Positions 44,455 through 52,809 of a DNA stretch of 64,000 bases are shown piece by piece (the stretch's first letter is position 1; the number at the start of each line of letters is the position of its first letter). The notes below the pieces were generated by a model. That model was not told where the DNA came from. It saw only the letters and a program-made list of their open reading frames with translations, and searched no databases. The position numbers and the translations under genes were made by a program. Source of the stretch: Psychroserpens algicola (GTDB lineage: Bacteria > Bacteroidota > Bacteroidia > Flavobacteriales > Flavobacteriaceae). The DNA is taken from the NCBI RefSeq assembly GCF_014526325.1, contig NZ_JACNMJ010000001.1, positions 62,001 through 126,000 of the forward strand, written 5' to 3'.

Positions 44455-46644
44455 TTAGTTTTTTACTGATGTTGCTACTTTTTTAATTTCGTAAGTCATT
44501 TTAAGGTCATTCAATACATTTAATGCCTCTTCAATATAAACATCCTTACTTAAACTTGCATGCCAACGTTCACGCTTCTCTTTAAGCACAGAATCTTTGT
44601 CCATTAATTTCATTTCATAAGGTAAGGACTGAAATGATAAGTTTGTTTTATAATCTGACAGTTTTTCGAAACGCTTAGATTCTTCTTCATTATTCTGCAA
44701 AGCCTTTTTATAGTCATCATAGTTTAATGAGTACACTTCTCTATCTCTGATTTTTTTAACCCATTGCGCATTGGCATCTATCAACTTTAACTGTTCATTG
44801 TTTGCCATTCGCTTTTTGCTTTTTGCTATCGTTGTATCATAATCATAATAGCTACTCCACAGTGTATAATCTACAGCACCAATCTTATCCCACTCTAATG
44901 GGTTTTCTTGATCTTTCTCTCCGATATCAATATAACTATAACGATCTGGAACAACAACATCACTTTTAACACCTTCTAACTGTGTAGAACCTCCATTAAT
45001 TCTATAGAATTTTTGAGTTGTAAATTTTAAAGCACCCATATCTCCATTATTATTTTGCCTAACCATTCGGTTTAGGTCCAAAACGTTTTGTACTGTTCCT
45101 TTTCCGTAGGTTTGCTTACTACCAATAACAATAGCACGCTTGTAATCTTGCATAGCAGCTGCTAAAATTTCAGAAGCAGAAGCTGATAATTCGTTTACAA
45201 GAATAACCAAAGGACCATCCCATACAATAGACTTGTCTCTATCTTTTAAGACTTCTTTAGGCTCTCCTGCTGTTTTGACCTGAACGATCGGACCTTCATC
45301 AATAAACAATCCTCCCATATCAACAACAGTTTGCAGAGAACCACCACCATTGTTTCTTAAATCTAAAACTAAACCTTCGACACCTTCAGCCTTTAATCTT
45401 TCGATTTCCAATTTAATATCTGAAGCTGCATTACGCTTGTTATAATCTTCAAAGTCGACATAAAATTTTGGAAGGTTAATAACTCCGAATTTTTTATCGT
45501 CTTTAATTACTGTAGAAGACTTCGCATAAGTTTCTTCTAATTCTACAATATCTCTAGTGATTGTGATATCTTCGATTGTTCCGTCTACTTTTTTCAAGGT
45601 TAAAGTCACATCTGTTCCTTTAGGACCTTTAATAAATTTTATAGCATCATCGAGACGCATACCTACAATGTTAACAGGTTTTTCTTCACCTTCCTGGCGC
45701 ACCTTCATAATCTGATCACCAACTTCTAATTCATTCTGTCTCCAAGCTGGTCCACCACTTATAATTTCATTTACGGTAATGGCATCCATTTTTTTCTGGA
45801 GTCTTGCACCAATACCTTCAAAATTACCAGACATAGCTACATCAAAACGATCTTTATCTTCTGGAGCAAAGTAAAATGTATGTGGATCAAACTCTTCAAC
45901 AATCGCATTGATATAAACTGAGAACCAGTCTTTGCGTTGTCTGTCATCAATAAAGTCATAGAGTTCATCAAGAGATCTCATGGTAACCGCTCTTGCTTCT
46001 TCTTCTAATTCTTTAAGTGATTTCTTTTCTTTTTTTGCGTTTTGTTTATCAAGTTTTTCTTTATCTGCATCACTCATTCCATCAATTGAAGCAGTTTTAG
46101 AATTCATGAGTTCTTGATCTGTAAGCAAATCATCATAATTAGCTATTGTAGAAAATTTGAGTTGTTTTCTCCAACGCTCTTTCATATCTTTTTTATTCGT
46201 TACATAGCCTAACTTATCATAATCTGTAGAAAACTCTTCAGGTATCGAAAAATCGAAAGGTTCAGACAATACTTCCTTATAAACCGCTTTAGACTCTTCA
46301 ATTCGTTTTAGTAAACGGTCATGTGTTAAATTGAAAAAGCTGATATCATAAGCATTGATTTGATCATCTAACTGAAGCTTATAATTTTCAAACTCTTTAA
46401 TGTCTGAAGCATAAAAATAACGTTTGAATGGATCTAATTGTTCTAGGTAATCACTAAAAACCTCTTCAGAGAAATGGTCATTAATCTCTTGAGGGTTAAA
46501 ATGTCCTTGCTCAAGCACATAGGTAATCAACTGAATTAACAGTTTATCTTTATTAGGATCTTCAAATTTTTTTGTCGTAAAACTGCATGAGGCAAAAGCT
46601 AATAGTAATACTAACAGCAGCAGTTTATAATTCCTCTTCATCAT
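44455..46644 (-). CDS. prc: Carboxy-terminal processing protease Prc/Tsp (S41), lipoprotein
   Basis: About 729 aa from the ATG at 46644 (MMKRNYKLLLLVLLLAFASC). That start gives a lipoprotein signal with Cys in a lipobox-like AFASC; the longer frame would bury it. The N-terminal helical region (LEQGHFNPQEINDHFSE) is followed by a PDZ domain (about 280-360) and the S41 protease domain with Ser in NELSASASEILAAA and the partner Lys in KQTYGKGTVQN. The C-terminal DUF3340-type tail is present. It degrades or trims envelope proteins from their C-termini. It adjoins the permease gene and is divergent from surE. Confidence 0.93.
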   Translation of the reverse strand: MMKRNYKLLLLVLLLAFASCSFTTKKFEDPNKDKLLIQLITYVLEQGHFNPQEINDHFSEEVFSDYLEQLDPFKRYFYASDIKEFENYKLQLDDQINAYDISFFNLTHDRLLKRIEESKAVYKEVLSEPFDFSIPEEFSTDYDKLGYVTNKKDMKERWRKQLKFSTIANYDDLLTDQELMNSKTASIDGMSDADKEKLDKQNAKKEKKSLKELEEEARAVTMRSLDELYDFIDDRQRKDWFSVYINAIVEEFDPHTFYFAPEDKDRFDVAMSGNFEGIGARLQKKMDAITVNEIISGGPAWRQNELEVGDQIMKVRQEGEEKPVNIVGMRLDDAIKFIKGPKGTDVTLTLKKVDGTIEDITITRDIVELEETYAKSSTVIKDDKKFGVINLPKFYVDFEDYNKRNAASDIKLEIERLKAEGVEGLVLDLRNNGGGSLQTVVDMGGLFIDEGPIVQVKTAGEPKEVLKDRDKSIVWDGPLVILVNELSASASEILAAAMQDYKRAIVIGSKQTYGKGTVQNVLDLNRMVRQNNNGDMGALKFTTQKFYRINGGSTQLEGVKSDVVVPDRYSYIDIGEKDQENPLEWDKIGAVDYTLWSSYYDYDTTIAKSKKRMANNEQLKLIDANAQWVKKIRDREVYSLNYDDYKKALQNNEEESKRFEKLSDYKTNLSFQSLPYEMKLMDKDSVLKEKRERWHASLSKDVYIEEALNVLNDLKMTYEIKKVATSVKN

Positions 46645-46822
46645 ATTTATCATATTTTTTAATGTAAAATGAGAATGACAGCACACTAATACGCTGCTAA
46701 AACTCACAGTAGATAATTTACATAATTTCTACTAAAATAAAAGAAAAAACCATGCCATAAAAAAAGCAAGCTAATAAATTTTTGTTAAACCTTTATTTAT
46801 AGGAATTTCGAGCGTGTTTGCG

Positions 46823-46830
46823 TACTTTTG
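46823..46830 (+). promoter_or_regulatory. Promoter box (TACTTTTG) of surE
   Basis: An exact TAnnTTTG match. Transcription would begin near 46836, which excludes an open frame start at 46814 and decides the surE start at 46838 or 46856. Confidence 0.65.
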
Positions 46831-46855
46831 TAACTCTATGAATTTAGATCTTTCT

Positions 46856-47635
46856 ATGTCAAAAAAACCACTTATTTTAGTTACTAATGACGACGGAATT
46901 ACCGCACCAGGAATTAGAGCTCTAATCACAGTGATGAACACCATTGGTGATGTTGTCGTTGTAGCTCCAGATAGTCCTCAAAGCGGAATGGGTCATGCGA
47001 TTACAATCAACTCAACACTTCACATTGAAAAAATTACTGTTGACGATGGACCACAGGAGGAATACAGTTGCTCTGGAACTCCTGCAGACTGCGTAAAACT
47101 TGGTGTTAGAGAAATACTAAAACGACGACCAGACTTATGCGTCTCAGGAATTAACCATGGTTCTAACTCATCAATAAATGTGATTTATTCTGGAACTATG
47201 AGTGCAGCTATTGAAGCTGGTATTGAAGATATTCCTGCTATAGGCTTTTCACTTTGTGACTACAATTGGAGTGCCAATTTTGAGCATTGCAAATCTTATG
47301 TAAAGACCATTTCTGAACATGTACTTAAACATGGTCTAGATAGAAGAACTGTTCTAAACGTTAACTTTCCAAATTTAGAGAAAAGCGCTATTAAAGGTAT
47401 AAAGATTTGCAGACAGGCATTAGCAAACTGGGAAGAAGAGTTTGACAAACGCCAAAATCCCTATGGAAAAGATTATTACTGGCTTACAGGAAAATTTGTA
47501 AACCTTGATCTTGGCGAAGACACAGACGAATGGGCTTTAGCAAATGGTTATGTTTCTGTGGTACCTATTCAATTTGATTTGACAGCGCATCACAGTATTC
47601 AAAAATTAAACACATGGAATTTTAATGAAAAATAA
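46856..47635 (+). CDS. surE: 5'/3'-nucleotidase SurE
   Basis: 259 aa from the ATG at 46856 (MSKKPLILVTNDDGI), the normal SurE beginning; an ATG at 46838 is also downstream of the promoter. Metal-ligand NDDG (11-14), PDSPQSGMGHAIT, SGTPADCV and SGINHGSN are all there. It hydrolyses nucleoside monophosphates and short polyphosphates in the cytosol. It overlaps the following small membrane protein by 11 bases and leads toward lpxB. Confidence 0.95.
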   Translation: MSKKPLILVTNDDGITAPGIRALITVMNTIGDVVVVAPDSPQSGMGHAITINSTLHIEKITVDDGPQEEYSCSGTPADCVKLGVREILKRRPDLCVSGINHGSNSSINVIYSGTMSAAIEAGIEDIPAIGFSLCDYNWSANFEHCKSYVKTISEHVLKHGLDRRTVLNVNFPNLEKSAIKGIKICRQALANWEEEFDKRQNPYGKDYYWLTGKFVNLDLGEDTDEWALANGYVSVVPIQFDLTAHHSIQKLNTWNFNEK

Positions 47636-47909
47636 AGAACTAATTATTGGAATCCTAGTAGGCTTACTTGCAAGTGCTATAGGATTATTACTTACCTTAT
47701 TTATTTTCGGAAAAGGAAATTCGGTAGGCGACTCACTTCATATTGCTATTCGTAATGGCGTATTAACCAAATTAGTAAGTATGGGAGCCATATTAAATCT
47801 TGGTGCTTTTTTTCTTTTTCTCAAGCAAAAGAAAGATTTAAGAGCCAGAGGTGTACTTATTGCAACTATTGTCGTTGCGGTTATCACCTTAATTATTAGA
47901 TTTGTTTAA
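47625..47909 (+). CDS. Small three-segment membrane protein between surE and lpxB
   Basis: 94 aa, with hydrophobic segments at about residues 6-29, 45-65 and 75-93 and a basic cytoplasmic-type loop KQKKDLRARG. Start and surE stop overlap by 11 bases, which supports real coupled translation. It has no domain I can name; homologous small proteins sit at this position in related Flavobacteriaceae as I remember them. Confidence 0.72.
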   Translation: MKNKELIIGILVGLLASAIGLLLTLFIFGKGNSVGDSLHIAIRNGVLTKLVSMGAILNLGAFFLFLKQKKDLRARGVLIATIVVAVITLIIRFV

Positions 47910-47971
47910 ACGAAATAACTGATTACCATTAATTTCGAAATTTGAAATTTGGATTTTGAAATTTTAAATCT

Positions 47972-49081
47972 ATGAAATACTATATCATTGCTGGCGAAGC
48001 CTCTGGAGATTTACACGGTTCCAATTTAATGAAAGCACTATTACGACAAGATGTAAATGCTGAATTTAGATTTTGGGGTGGCGATTTAATGCAAGCAGTT
48101 GGAGGCACATTAGTAAAACATTACAAAGAGCGTTCTTTTATGGGTTTTGCTGAAGTGATTCTCAATCTGAAAAAGATATTAGGACTCATTAAGTTTTGCA
48201 AACAGGATATAGATGCTTTTAAGCCTGATGTCATTATTTTTATAGATAATTCTGGATTTAACCTTCGCATTGCGAAATGGGCAAAAGCCCAGAACTACAG
48301 TACTCATTATTATATTTCGCCTCAAGTTTGGGCATCTAGAGCTAGTCGCGTTGAAAAAATCAAACGTGATATTGATGCTATGTATGTGATTCTTCCTTTT
48401 GAAAAGAAGTTTTATGATTCTTATGGTTATGATGTTCATTTTGTAGGTCATCCGCTTATCGATGCCATTGCTGATAGAACCCAAATTAGTGAATATAAAT
48501 TTAGAGCCGAACATAGTTTATCTGACAAACCGATAATAGCTTTACTCCCAGGAAGCCGAAAACAAGAAATCACAAAAATGCTAGGCGTCATGCTGAGTTT
48601 GGTTAACGATTTTCCAGATTATCAGTTTGTCATAGCTGGAGCTCCAAGTCAGGAATATAGTTTTTACAAACCTTTTATCAAACAAGACAATGTTGCATAC
48701 ATTGCTAATAAAACCTACGATTTATTAAGTGTATCTACTGCTGCCTTGGTAACTTCTGGTACTGCGACTTTAGAAACAGCACTATTTAAAGTCCCACAAG
48801 TGGTTTGCTATAAAGCCAACGCTATTTCTTATCAAATTGCTAAACGTATCATTACCCTTAAATTTATATCACTCGTTAATTTAATTATGGATCGTGAAGT
48901 AGTGACTGAGTTAATTCAAGGTGATTTAAATAAAAAGCGCCTCAAAAAAGAACTAGAGCGTATTTTGGATGAGGATAGTCGTATTACGTTTTTTATAGAC
49001 TATTACGATTTAGAGAAAAAGCTAGGTGGAAAAGGTGCCAGCGACAAGGTTGCTAAATTAATTTTTCAAGGTAACAAATAA
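47972..49081 (+). CDS. lpxB: Lipid-A-disaccharide synthase
   Basis: 369 aa GT-B glycosyltransferase joining UDP-diacylglucosamine and lipid X. N-terminal YYIIAGEASGDLHGSNL, FIDNSGFNLRIAKWAK, YYISPQVWAS, the VGHPLID motif, ALLPGSRKQEI and TSGTATLETALF are canonical. It shows that the organism makes lipid A. It is co-oriented with surE and overlaps the convergent membrane-protein gene by 16 bases at the 3' ends. Confidence 0.95.
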   Translation: MKYYIIAGEASGDLHGSNLMKALLRQDVNAEFRFWGGDLMQAVGGTLVKHYKERSFMGFAEVILNLKKILGLIKFCKQDIDAFKPDVIIFIDNSGFNLRIAKWAKAQNYSTHYYISPQVWASRASRVEKIKRDIDAMYVILPFEKKFYDSYGYDVHFVGHPLIDAIADRTQISEYKFRAEHSLSDKPIIALLPGSRKQEITKMLGVMLSLVNDFPDYQFVIAGAPSQEYSFYKPFIKQDNVAYIANKTYDLLSVSTAALVTSGTATLETALFKVPQVVCYKANAISYQIAKRIITLKFISLVNLIMDREVVTELIQGDLNKKRLKKELERILDEDSRITFFIDYYDLEKKLGGKGASDKVAKLIFQGNK

Positions 49082-49404
49082 GTCCAATAATAATCATAAA
49101 AGCCTATTCTCAACAATTCTTTCAAAGGTGAGAATAGTAATATAACTATTAATACAAATAACACAATCTTAGTTGGTAAAGACACTGTCTTTATTTGTGT
49201 ATGTGTTTCTTCAAAACCGAAAGTATAGTGCTCTAACTCTAAGTTTTTTGCTTTAGGAAACTGTAAAGGGTCTTTTCGCATTAGTTTTCCTATCAACAAT
49301 AAAAACCCTAAGGCTAACAACATCATGGTAACGCCTTTGAGTGACATAGATTCAAATCTATTACCATAAAGTCTACCAATAATATTATAGGCTAATAAAC
49401 TCAT
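49066..49404 (-). CDS. Small membrane protein of unknown function
   Basis: 112 aa with two hydrophobic segments, about residues 25-40 (GVTMMLLALGFLLLIGKL) and 78-95 (KIVLFVLIVILLFSPL), joined by a polar loop with HYTFGFEETHTQIKTV. It faces lpxB tail to tail with 16 bases overlap. No family recognised; coding status rests on the coherent two-segment topology and on the otherwise empty strand. Confidence 0.6.
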   Translation of the reverse strand: MSLLAYNIIGRLYGNRFESMSLKGVTMMLLALGFLLLIGKLMRKDPLQFPKAKNLELEHYTFGFEETHTQIKTVSLPTKIVLFVLIVILLFSPLKELLRIGFYDYYWTYLLP

Positions 49405-49573
49405 AAGTTTTGTCTTTAACTCTAATTTACAAAAAAAATGGCGAATGCTTTAGTATAATTACATCCTAACTAAAACATTTTTTTAGTGCTGTAAATAAGA
49501 TTGTTGAAAACACATACATTATCCTATAGCAAAACTCACAGAAATCTATATTTTTAAACTTTATTTGCTATCT

Positions 49574-50089
49574 ATGAGAAAAATTATCCTACTTCTAATT
49601 TTAATTATTGGTTTTACGAGTTGTAAATCTTCGAAACGTGTGGTCACCAAAAAAAGTAAAACAACTACAACCAAGCGTCCAGCTGCTCCAACCACAGTAT
49701 CCTCAAAAGAAATTAAAAATATTATTGACTATGCCAAAACCTTTGAAGGTACACGTTATAAATATGGAGGCACTACAAAACGAGGCATGGATTGTTCTGG
49801 ACTTGTAGTCACTGCATTTAAGAAAGAACACATTGTTTTACCACGAACAACTGCCGATTTATCTAAACGCGGTGAATGGATAGATGTTAAAGATGTTCAA
49901 GAAGGTGATTTGCTATTTTTTGCAACCAAAAAAAATAGCCGAAAAGTGAATCACGTAGGTATTGTAACTAAAACCAGACCAGGACATGTGGAGTTTATTC
50001 ACTCAACAACCAGCAGAGGAGTGATTACTTCTAAATTATCTGAACGTTATTGGTACCTAGCCTACGTACAAGCTAGACGTATGTTGTAG
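49574..50089 (+). CDS. NlpC/P60 (C40) family lipoprotein peptidase
   Basis: 171 aa from the ATG at 49574 (a TTG at 49565 is in frame but adds nothing). The signal MRKIILLLILIIGFTSC has a lipobox with Cys17. A basic Lys/Thr-rich linker precedes the C40 domain (about 45-171) with Cys74 in GMDCSGLV, His127 in VNHVGIV and a polar third residue at His143 (FIHSTT). It would cleave peptidoglycan peptide stems in the periplasm, like Spr/MepS. Confidence 0.92.
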   Translation: MRKIILLLILIIGFTSCKSSKRVVTKKSKTTTTKRPAAPTTVSSKEIKNIIDYAKTFEGTRYKYGGTTKRGMDCSGLVVTAFKKEHIVLPRTTADLSKRGEWIDVKDVQEGDLLFFATKKNSRKVNHVGIVTKTRPGHVEFIHSTTSRGVITSKLSERYWYLAYVQARRML

Positions 50090-50116
50090 ATTATTTTCTA
50101 CATATAGAATATTTAC

Positions 50117-50124
50117 TATATTTG
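50117..50124 (+). promoter_or_regulatory. TATATTTG box just before comEC
   Basis: An exact TAnnTTTG match that ends 5 bases before the GTG start at 50129. If used, the transcript would begin at or just after that start, implying a leaderless message or a later start codon. Confidence 0.4.
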
Positions 50125-50128
50125 AGGT

Positions 50129-52171
50129 GTGAAGCCTCTAAACTATACCATAATAAAGCTAACAGGCTGTCTTAGTCTGGGCATACTCCTTTCTCATATA
50201 TTTTCCATATCATTAATACTTTCACTGTATGCAATCGCATTAGCTTTGACAGGTTTCATTCTAACCTACTTATTAGCTAATAAACAATTTAAAAAAACGC
50301 TATGGTTTGGCATTACAACTTATATGGTCATGTTCTGTCTCGGCATTCTGACTTTAAACCTACACGATCATAAAAATTTTGAAAAACACTATTCTAACCA
50401 TATTGAATTTAATTCTTCAGAAATACTAACAATTACTTTTAGAATAAAAGAACGTCTAAAACCGAGCATGTATCACAATAAATATGTCGTAAATATTATT
50501 AAGATAAATGAGACACCTACTAGTGGTAAGTTATTATTAAATGTAGAAAAAGACAGCATAAATCCAGACTATCAAACTGATGATATGCTAGTCACTTTTT
50601 CAAATCTGGAATCTATTCGAGAAGCATTAAATCCGAATCAATTTGATTATAAATCGTATCTAGAAAAGCAATACATCTATCATCAAATTTTTACGTCATC
50701 ATCTTATTTACTAAAGCTAAAATCAAATCAAAAGACATTATCTGGCTATGCAGCATCATTTCGTGAGCTTATCAATAAAAGATTAAGCACCTATAATTTC
50801 AAAGCTTCAGAATTAGCCATAATCAATGCTATACTACTCGGTCAACGACAAGACATGAGCAAAGACATCTACAACAGTTATGCAAACGCTGGAGCCATTC
50901 ATATTCTAGCTGTATCAGGATTACACGTAGGTCTTATTTTATTATTATTAAACGCTTTCTTAAAACCTATTGAACATCTAAAATTTGGCAAACCTATAAA
51001 AGTTGGCTTAATCATTTTCTTATTATGGACTTTTGCTATTGTTGCTGGACTTTCTGCGTCGGTAACAAGAGCGGTAACAATGTTTAGCATTGTTGCTATA
51101 GCTATGCATTTAAAGCGTCAAACCAATATATATAATACCTTATCAATTTCAGTGTTTATATTACTTTTATGTAAACCGATGTTTTTATTTGATGTTGGTT
51201 TTCAAATGAGTTATCTGGCTGTTTTTGCCATAGTTTCTATTCAACCATTATTATATAAATTATGGATACCCAAATGGAAAGCCCTAGACTATTTATGGCA
51301 GATTTTTACCGTAACTATTGCAGCTCAATTTGGTGTAGTACCCATAAGCCTATACTATTTTCATCAATTTCCAGGTTTATTTTTTGTATCCAATCTGGCT
51401 ATCATTCCTTTTTTAGGTCTTATACTGGGTTTAGGAATAGTAGTCATTGTATTAGCAATATTCAATATACTACCCAATATATTAGCAAATATCTACGGAA
51501 GTATTATAAGTTTAATGAATACGATTGTTGATTGGGTAGCCCGACAAGAAACCTTTTTACTACAATCAATAGCTTTTGATATTGAACATGTCCTGGTTTG
51601 TTACCTCTTAATAGTATCTTCAGTATTATTCTGGAAAAAGCAAACTTTCAGAACTATTATGTTTTTGTTATGCTCAGTGTTGGCTATTCAAGGGGTTTGG
51701 ATTTATTCAAATTATAAAAATGCCAACCACACCTTTACTGTTTTTCATAAAAGCAGATACAGTCTTATAGCAGAAAAGGAGCATTCTAAACTGAAAACTT
51801 ATCATAATCTTGATAGTTTAACAGCATCCAAAGACCGAGCAATTGACAATTACATCATCGGAAATTTTATTACAAGTAGTTCTACAGACAGTTTGACTTC
51901 GGTATATCAATTTCAGAATAATATCATACTCGTCATAGATAGTTTAGGTGTTTACAACGTTAAATCCTTTGGAGTCGATTATGTATTACTTCGAAATTCG
52001 CCAAGAATAAATCTAGAGCGCATGATCGATTCCATTAATCCAAAACTAATCATAGCCGACGGCAGCAATTACAAGTCTTACGTTAAGCGATGGGAAGCTA
52101 CCTGTTTAAAACGAAAACTCCCTTTCCACCATACAGGTACAAAGGGAGCATTTATATTAAAAAATGACTGA
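50129..52171 (+). CDS. comEC: ComEC/Rec2-family competence channel protein
   Basis: 680 aa from a GTG, with two or three N-terminal membrane segments, a DUF4131-like domain (about 50-200, ILTITFRIKERLKPS) and the competence domain with about eight segments (about 220-510), including AILLGQRQDMS and HILAVSGLHVGLI, which form the DNA uptake channel. The C-terminal region (about 530-680) keeps the outline of the metallo-beta-lactamase-like domain but has no HxHxDH motif, as is common in Bacteroidota homologues. Its role in DNA uptake is inferred from the family. The start is uncertain because of the nearby promoter box. Confidence 0.88.
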   Translation: MKPLNYTIIKLTGCLSLGILLSHIFSISLILSLYAIALALTGFILTYLLANKQFKKTLWFGITTYMVMFCLGILTLNLHDHKNFEKHYSNHIEFNSSEILTITFRIKERLKPSMYHNKYVVNIIKINETPTSGKLLLNVEKDSINPDYQTDDMLVTFSNLESIREALNPNQFDYKSYLEKQYIYHQIFTSSSYLLKLKSNQKTLSGYAASFRELINKRLSTYNFKASELAIINAILLGQRQDMSKDIYNSYANAGAIHILAVSGLHVGLILLLLNAFLKPIEHLKFGKPIKVGLIIFLLWTFAIVAGLSASVTRAVTMFSIVAIAMHLKRQTNIYNTLSISVFILLLCKPMFLFDVGFQMSYLAVFAIVSIQPLLYKLWIPKWKALDYLWQIFTVTIAAQFGVVPISLYYFHQFPGLFFVSNLAIIPFLGLILGLGIVVIVLAIFNILPNILANIYGSIISLMNTIVDWVARQETFLLQSIAFDIEHVLVCYLLIVSSVLFWKKQTFRTIMFLLCSVLAIQGVWIYSNYKNANHTFTVFHKSRYSLIAEKEHSKLKTYHNLDSLTASKDRAIDNYIIGNFITSSSTDSLTSVYQFQNNIILVIDSLGVYNVKSFGVDYVLLRNSPRINLERMIDSINPKLIIADGSNYKSYVKRWEATCLKRKLPFHHTGTKGAFILKND

Positions 52172-52172
52172 A

Positions 52173-52721
52173 TTATTCGCTAAACTCAGGCTTAAATGCT
52201 TTGTAATAGGCATTAAACTGTTCTTGAGTTTTGATGGCTTTATAATCATCGGTATGAAATAGCTTTAAATACAATTCAATTTGTTGTGGCTTCATATAAC
52301 CACTTATAGGTTGAATTTTCTCACCTTGTTCGTCAAAATACACTATAGTTGGATAGGCTCTAATTCCTAGAACATTAGACAACTCGTGATTCCCATTTCT
52401 ACGGTTTTTTAATTCTTCTTTATAATTAGGATTCGTATACGTAATCCCTTTATATTTTACCGTTGAATTCCCTTCGGCATTAAATTTTACAGCATAATAA
52501 TTTTTGTTAACATAGTCAACAACATCCTTATTATGGAAGGTGTTTTTATCGAGCATTTTACAAGGACCACACCAGTTGGTATAGACATCCATCATAATTT
52601 TTTTAGGTTTTTTCTTTTGAGCCTCTAGAGCCTCTTCAAAAGTCATCCAGTTAATTTCTTGTGCTGATGCAGTGATTGATGTCATCAATGCGACTGCAAA
52701 TATTAAAACTATTTTCTTCAT
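52173..52721 (-). CDS. Periplasmic thioredoxin-family protein
   Basis: 182 aa from the ATG at 52721, giving a signal peptide that ends TSITASA; the longer frame adds 20 residues before it. The active site WCGPCK (50-55) is in a thioredoxin-like fold of the DUF255/thioredoxin_7 type (DVYTNWCGPCKMLDKNTF, NKNYYAVKFNAEG, YPTIVYFDEQGE with the cis-Pro). It probably reduces or isomerises disulfides in the periplasm. It ends one base after comEC, convergently. Confidence 0.88.
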   Translation of the reverse strand: MKKIVLIFAVALMTSITASAQEINWMTFEEALEAQKKKPKKIMMDVYTNWCGPCKMLDKNTFHNKDVVDYVNKNYYAVKFNAEGNSTVKYKGITYTNPNYKEELKNRRNGNHELSNVLGIRAYPTIVYFDEQGEKIQPISGYMKPQQIELYLKLFHTDDYKAIKTQEQFNAYYKAFKPEFSE

Positions 52722-52758
52722 AATCTGATTCGTTGCAAAAGTTATTCCGAACTTACAA

Positions 52759-52784
52759 AAAATGCTCCTAATGAGGAGCATTTT
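52759..52784 (-). terminator. Terminator after the first POT transporter gene
   Basis: AAAATGCTCCT and AGGAGCATTTT form an 11-bp stem with a 4-base loop (AATG). On the minus strand T residues follow, ending the transporter message before the thioredoxin gene. Confidence 0.88.
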
Positions 52785-52809
52785 GCGTTATTTTAACGAT
52801 TTTATTCGA

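Noticed and set aside
46814-46855. N-terminal extension of SurE
   Set aside because: The promoter box at 46823-46830 falls within the extension, and SurE proteins begin just before the NDDG motif.
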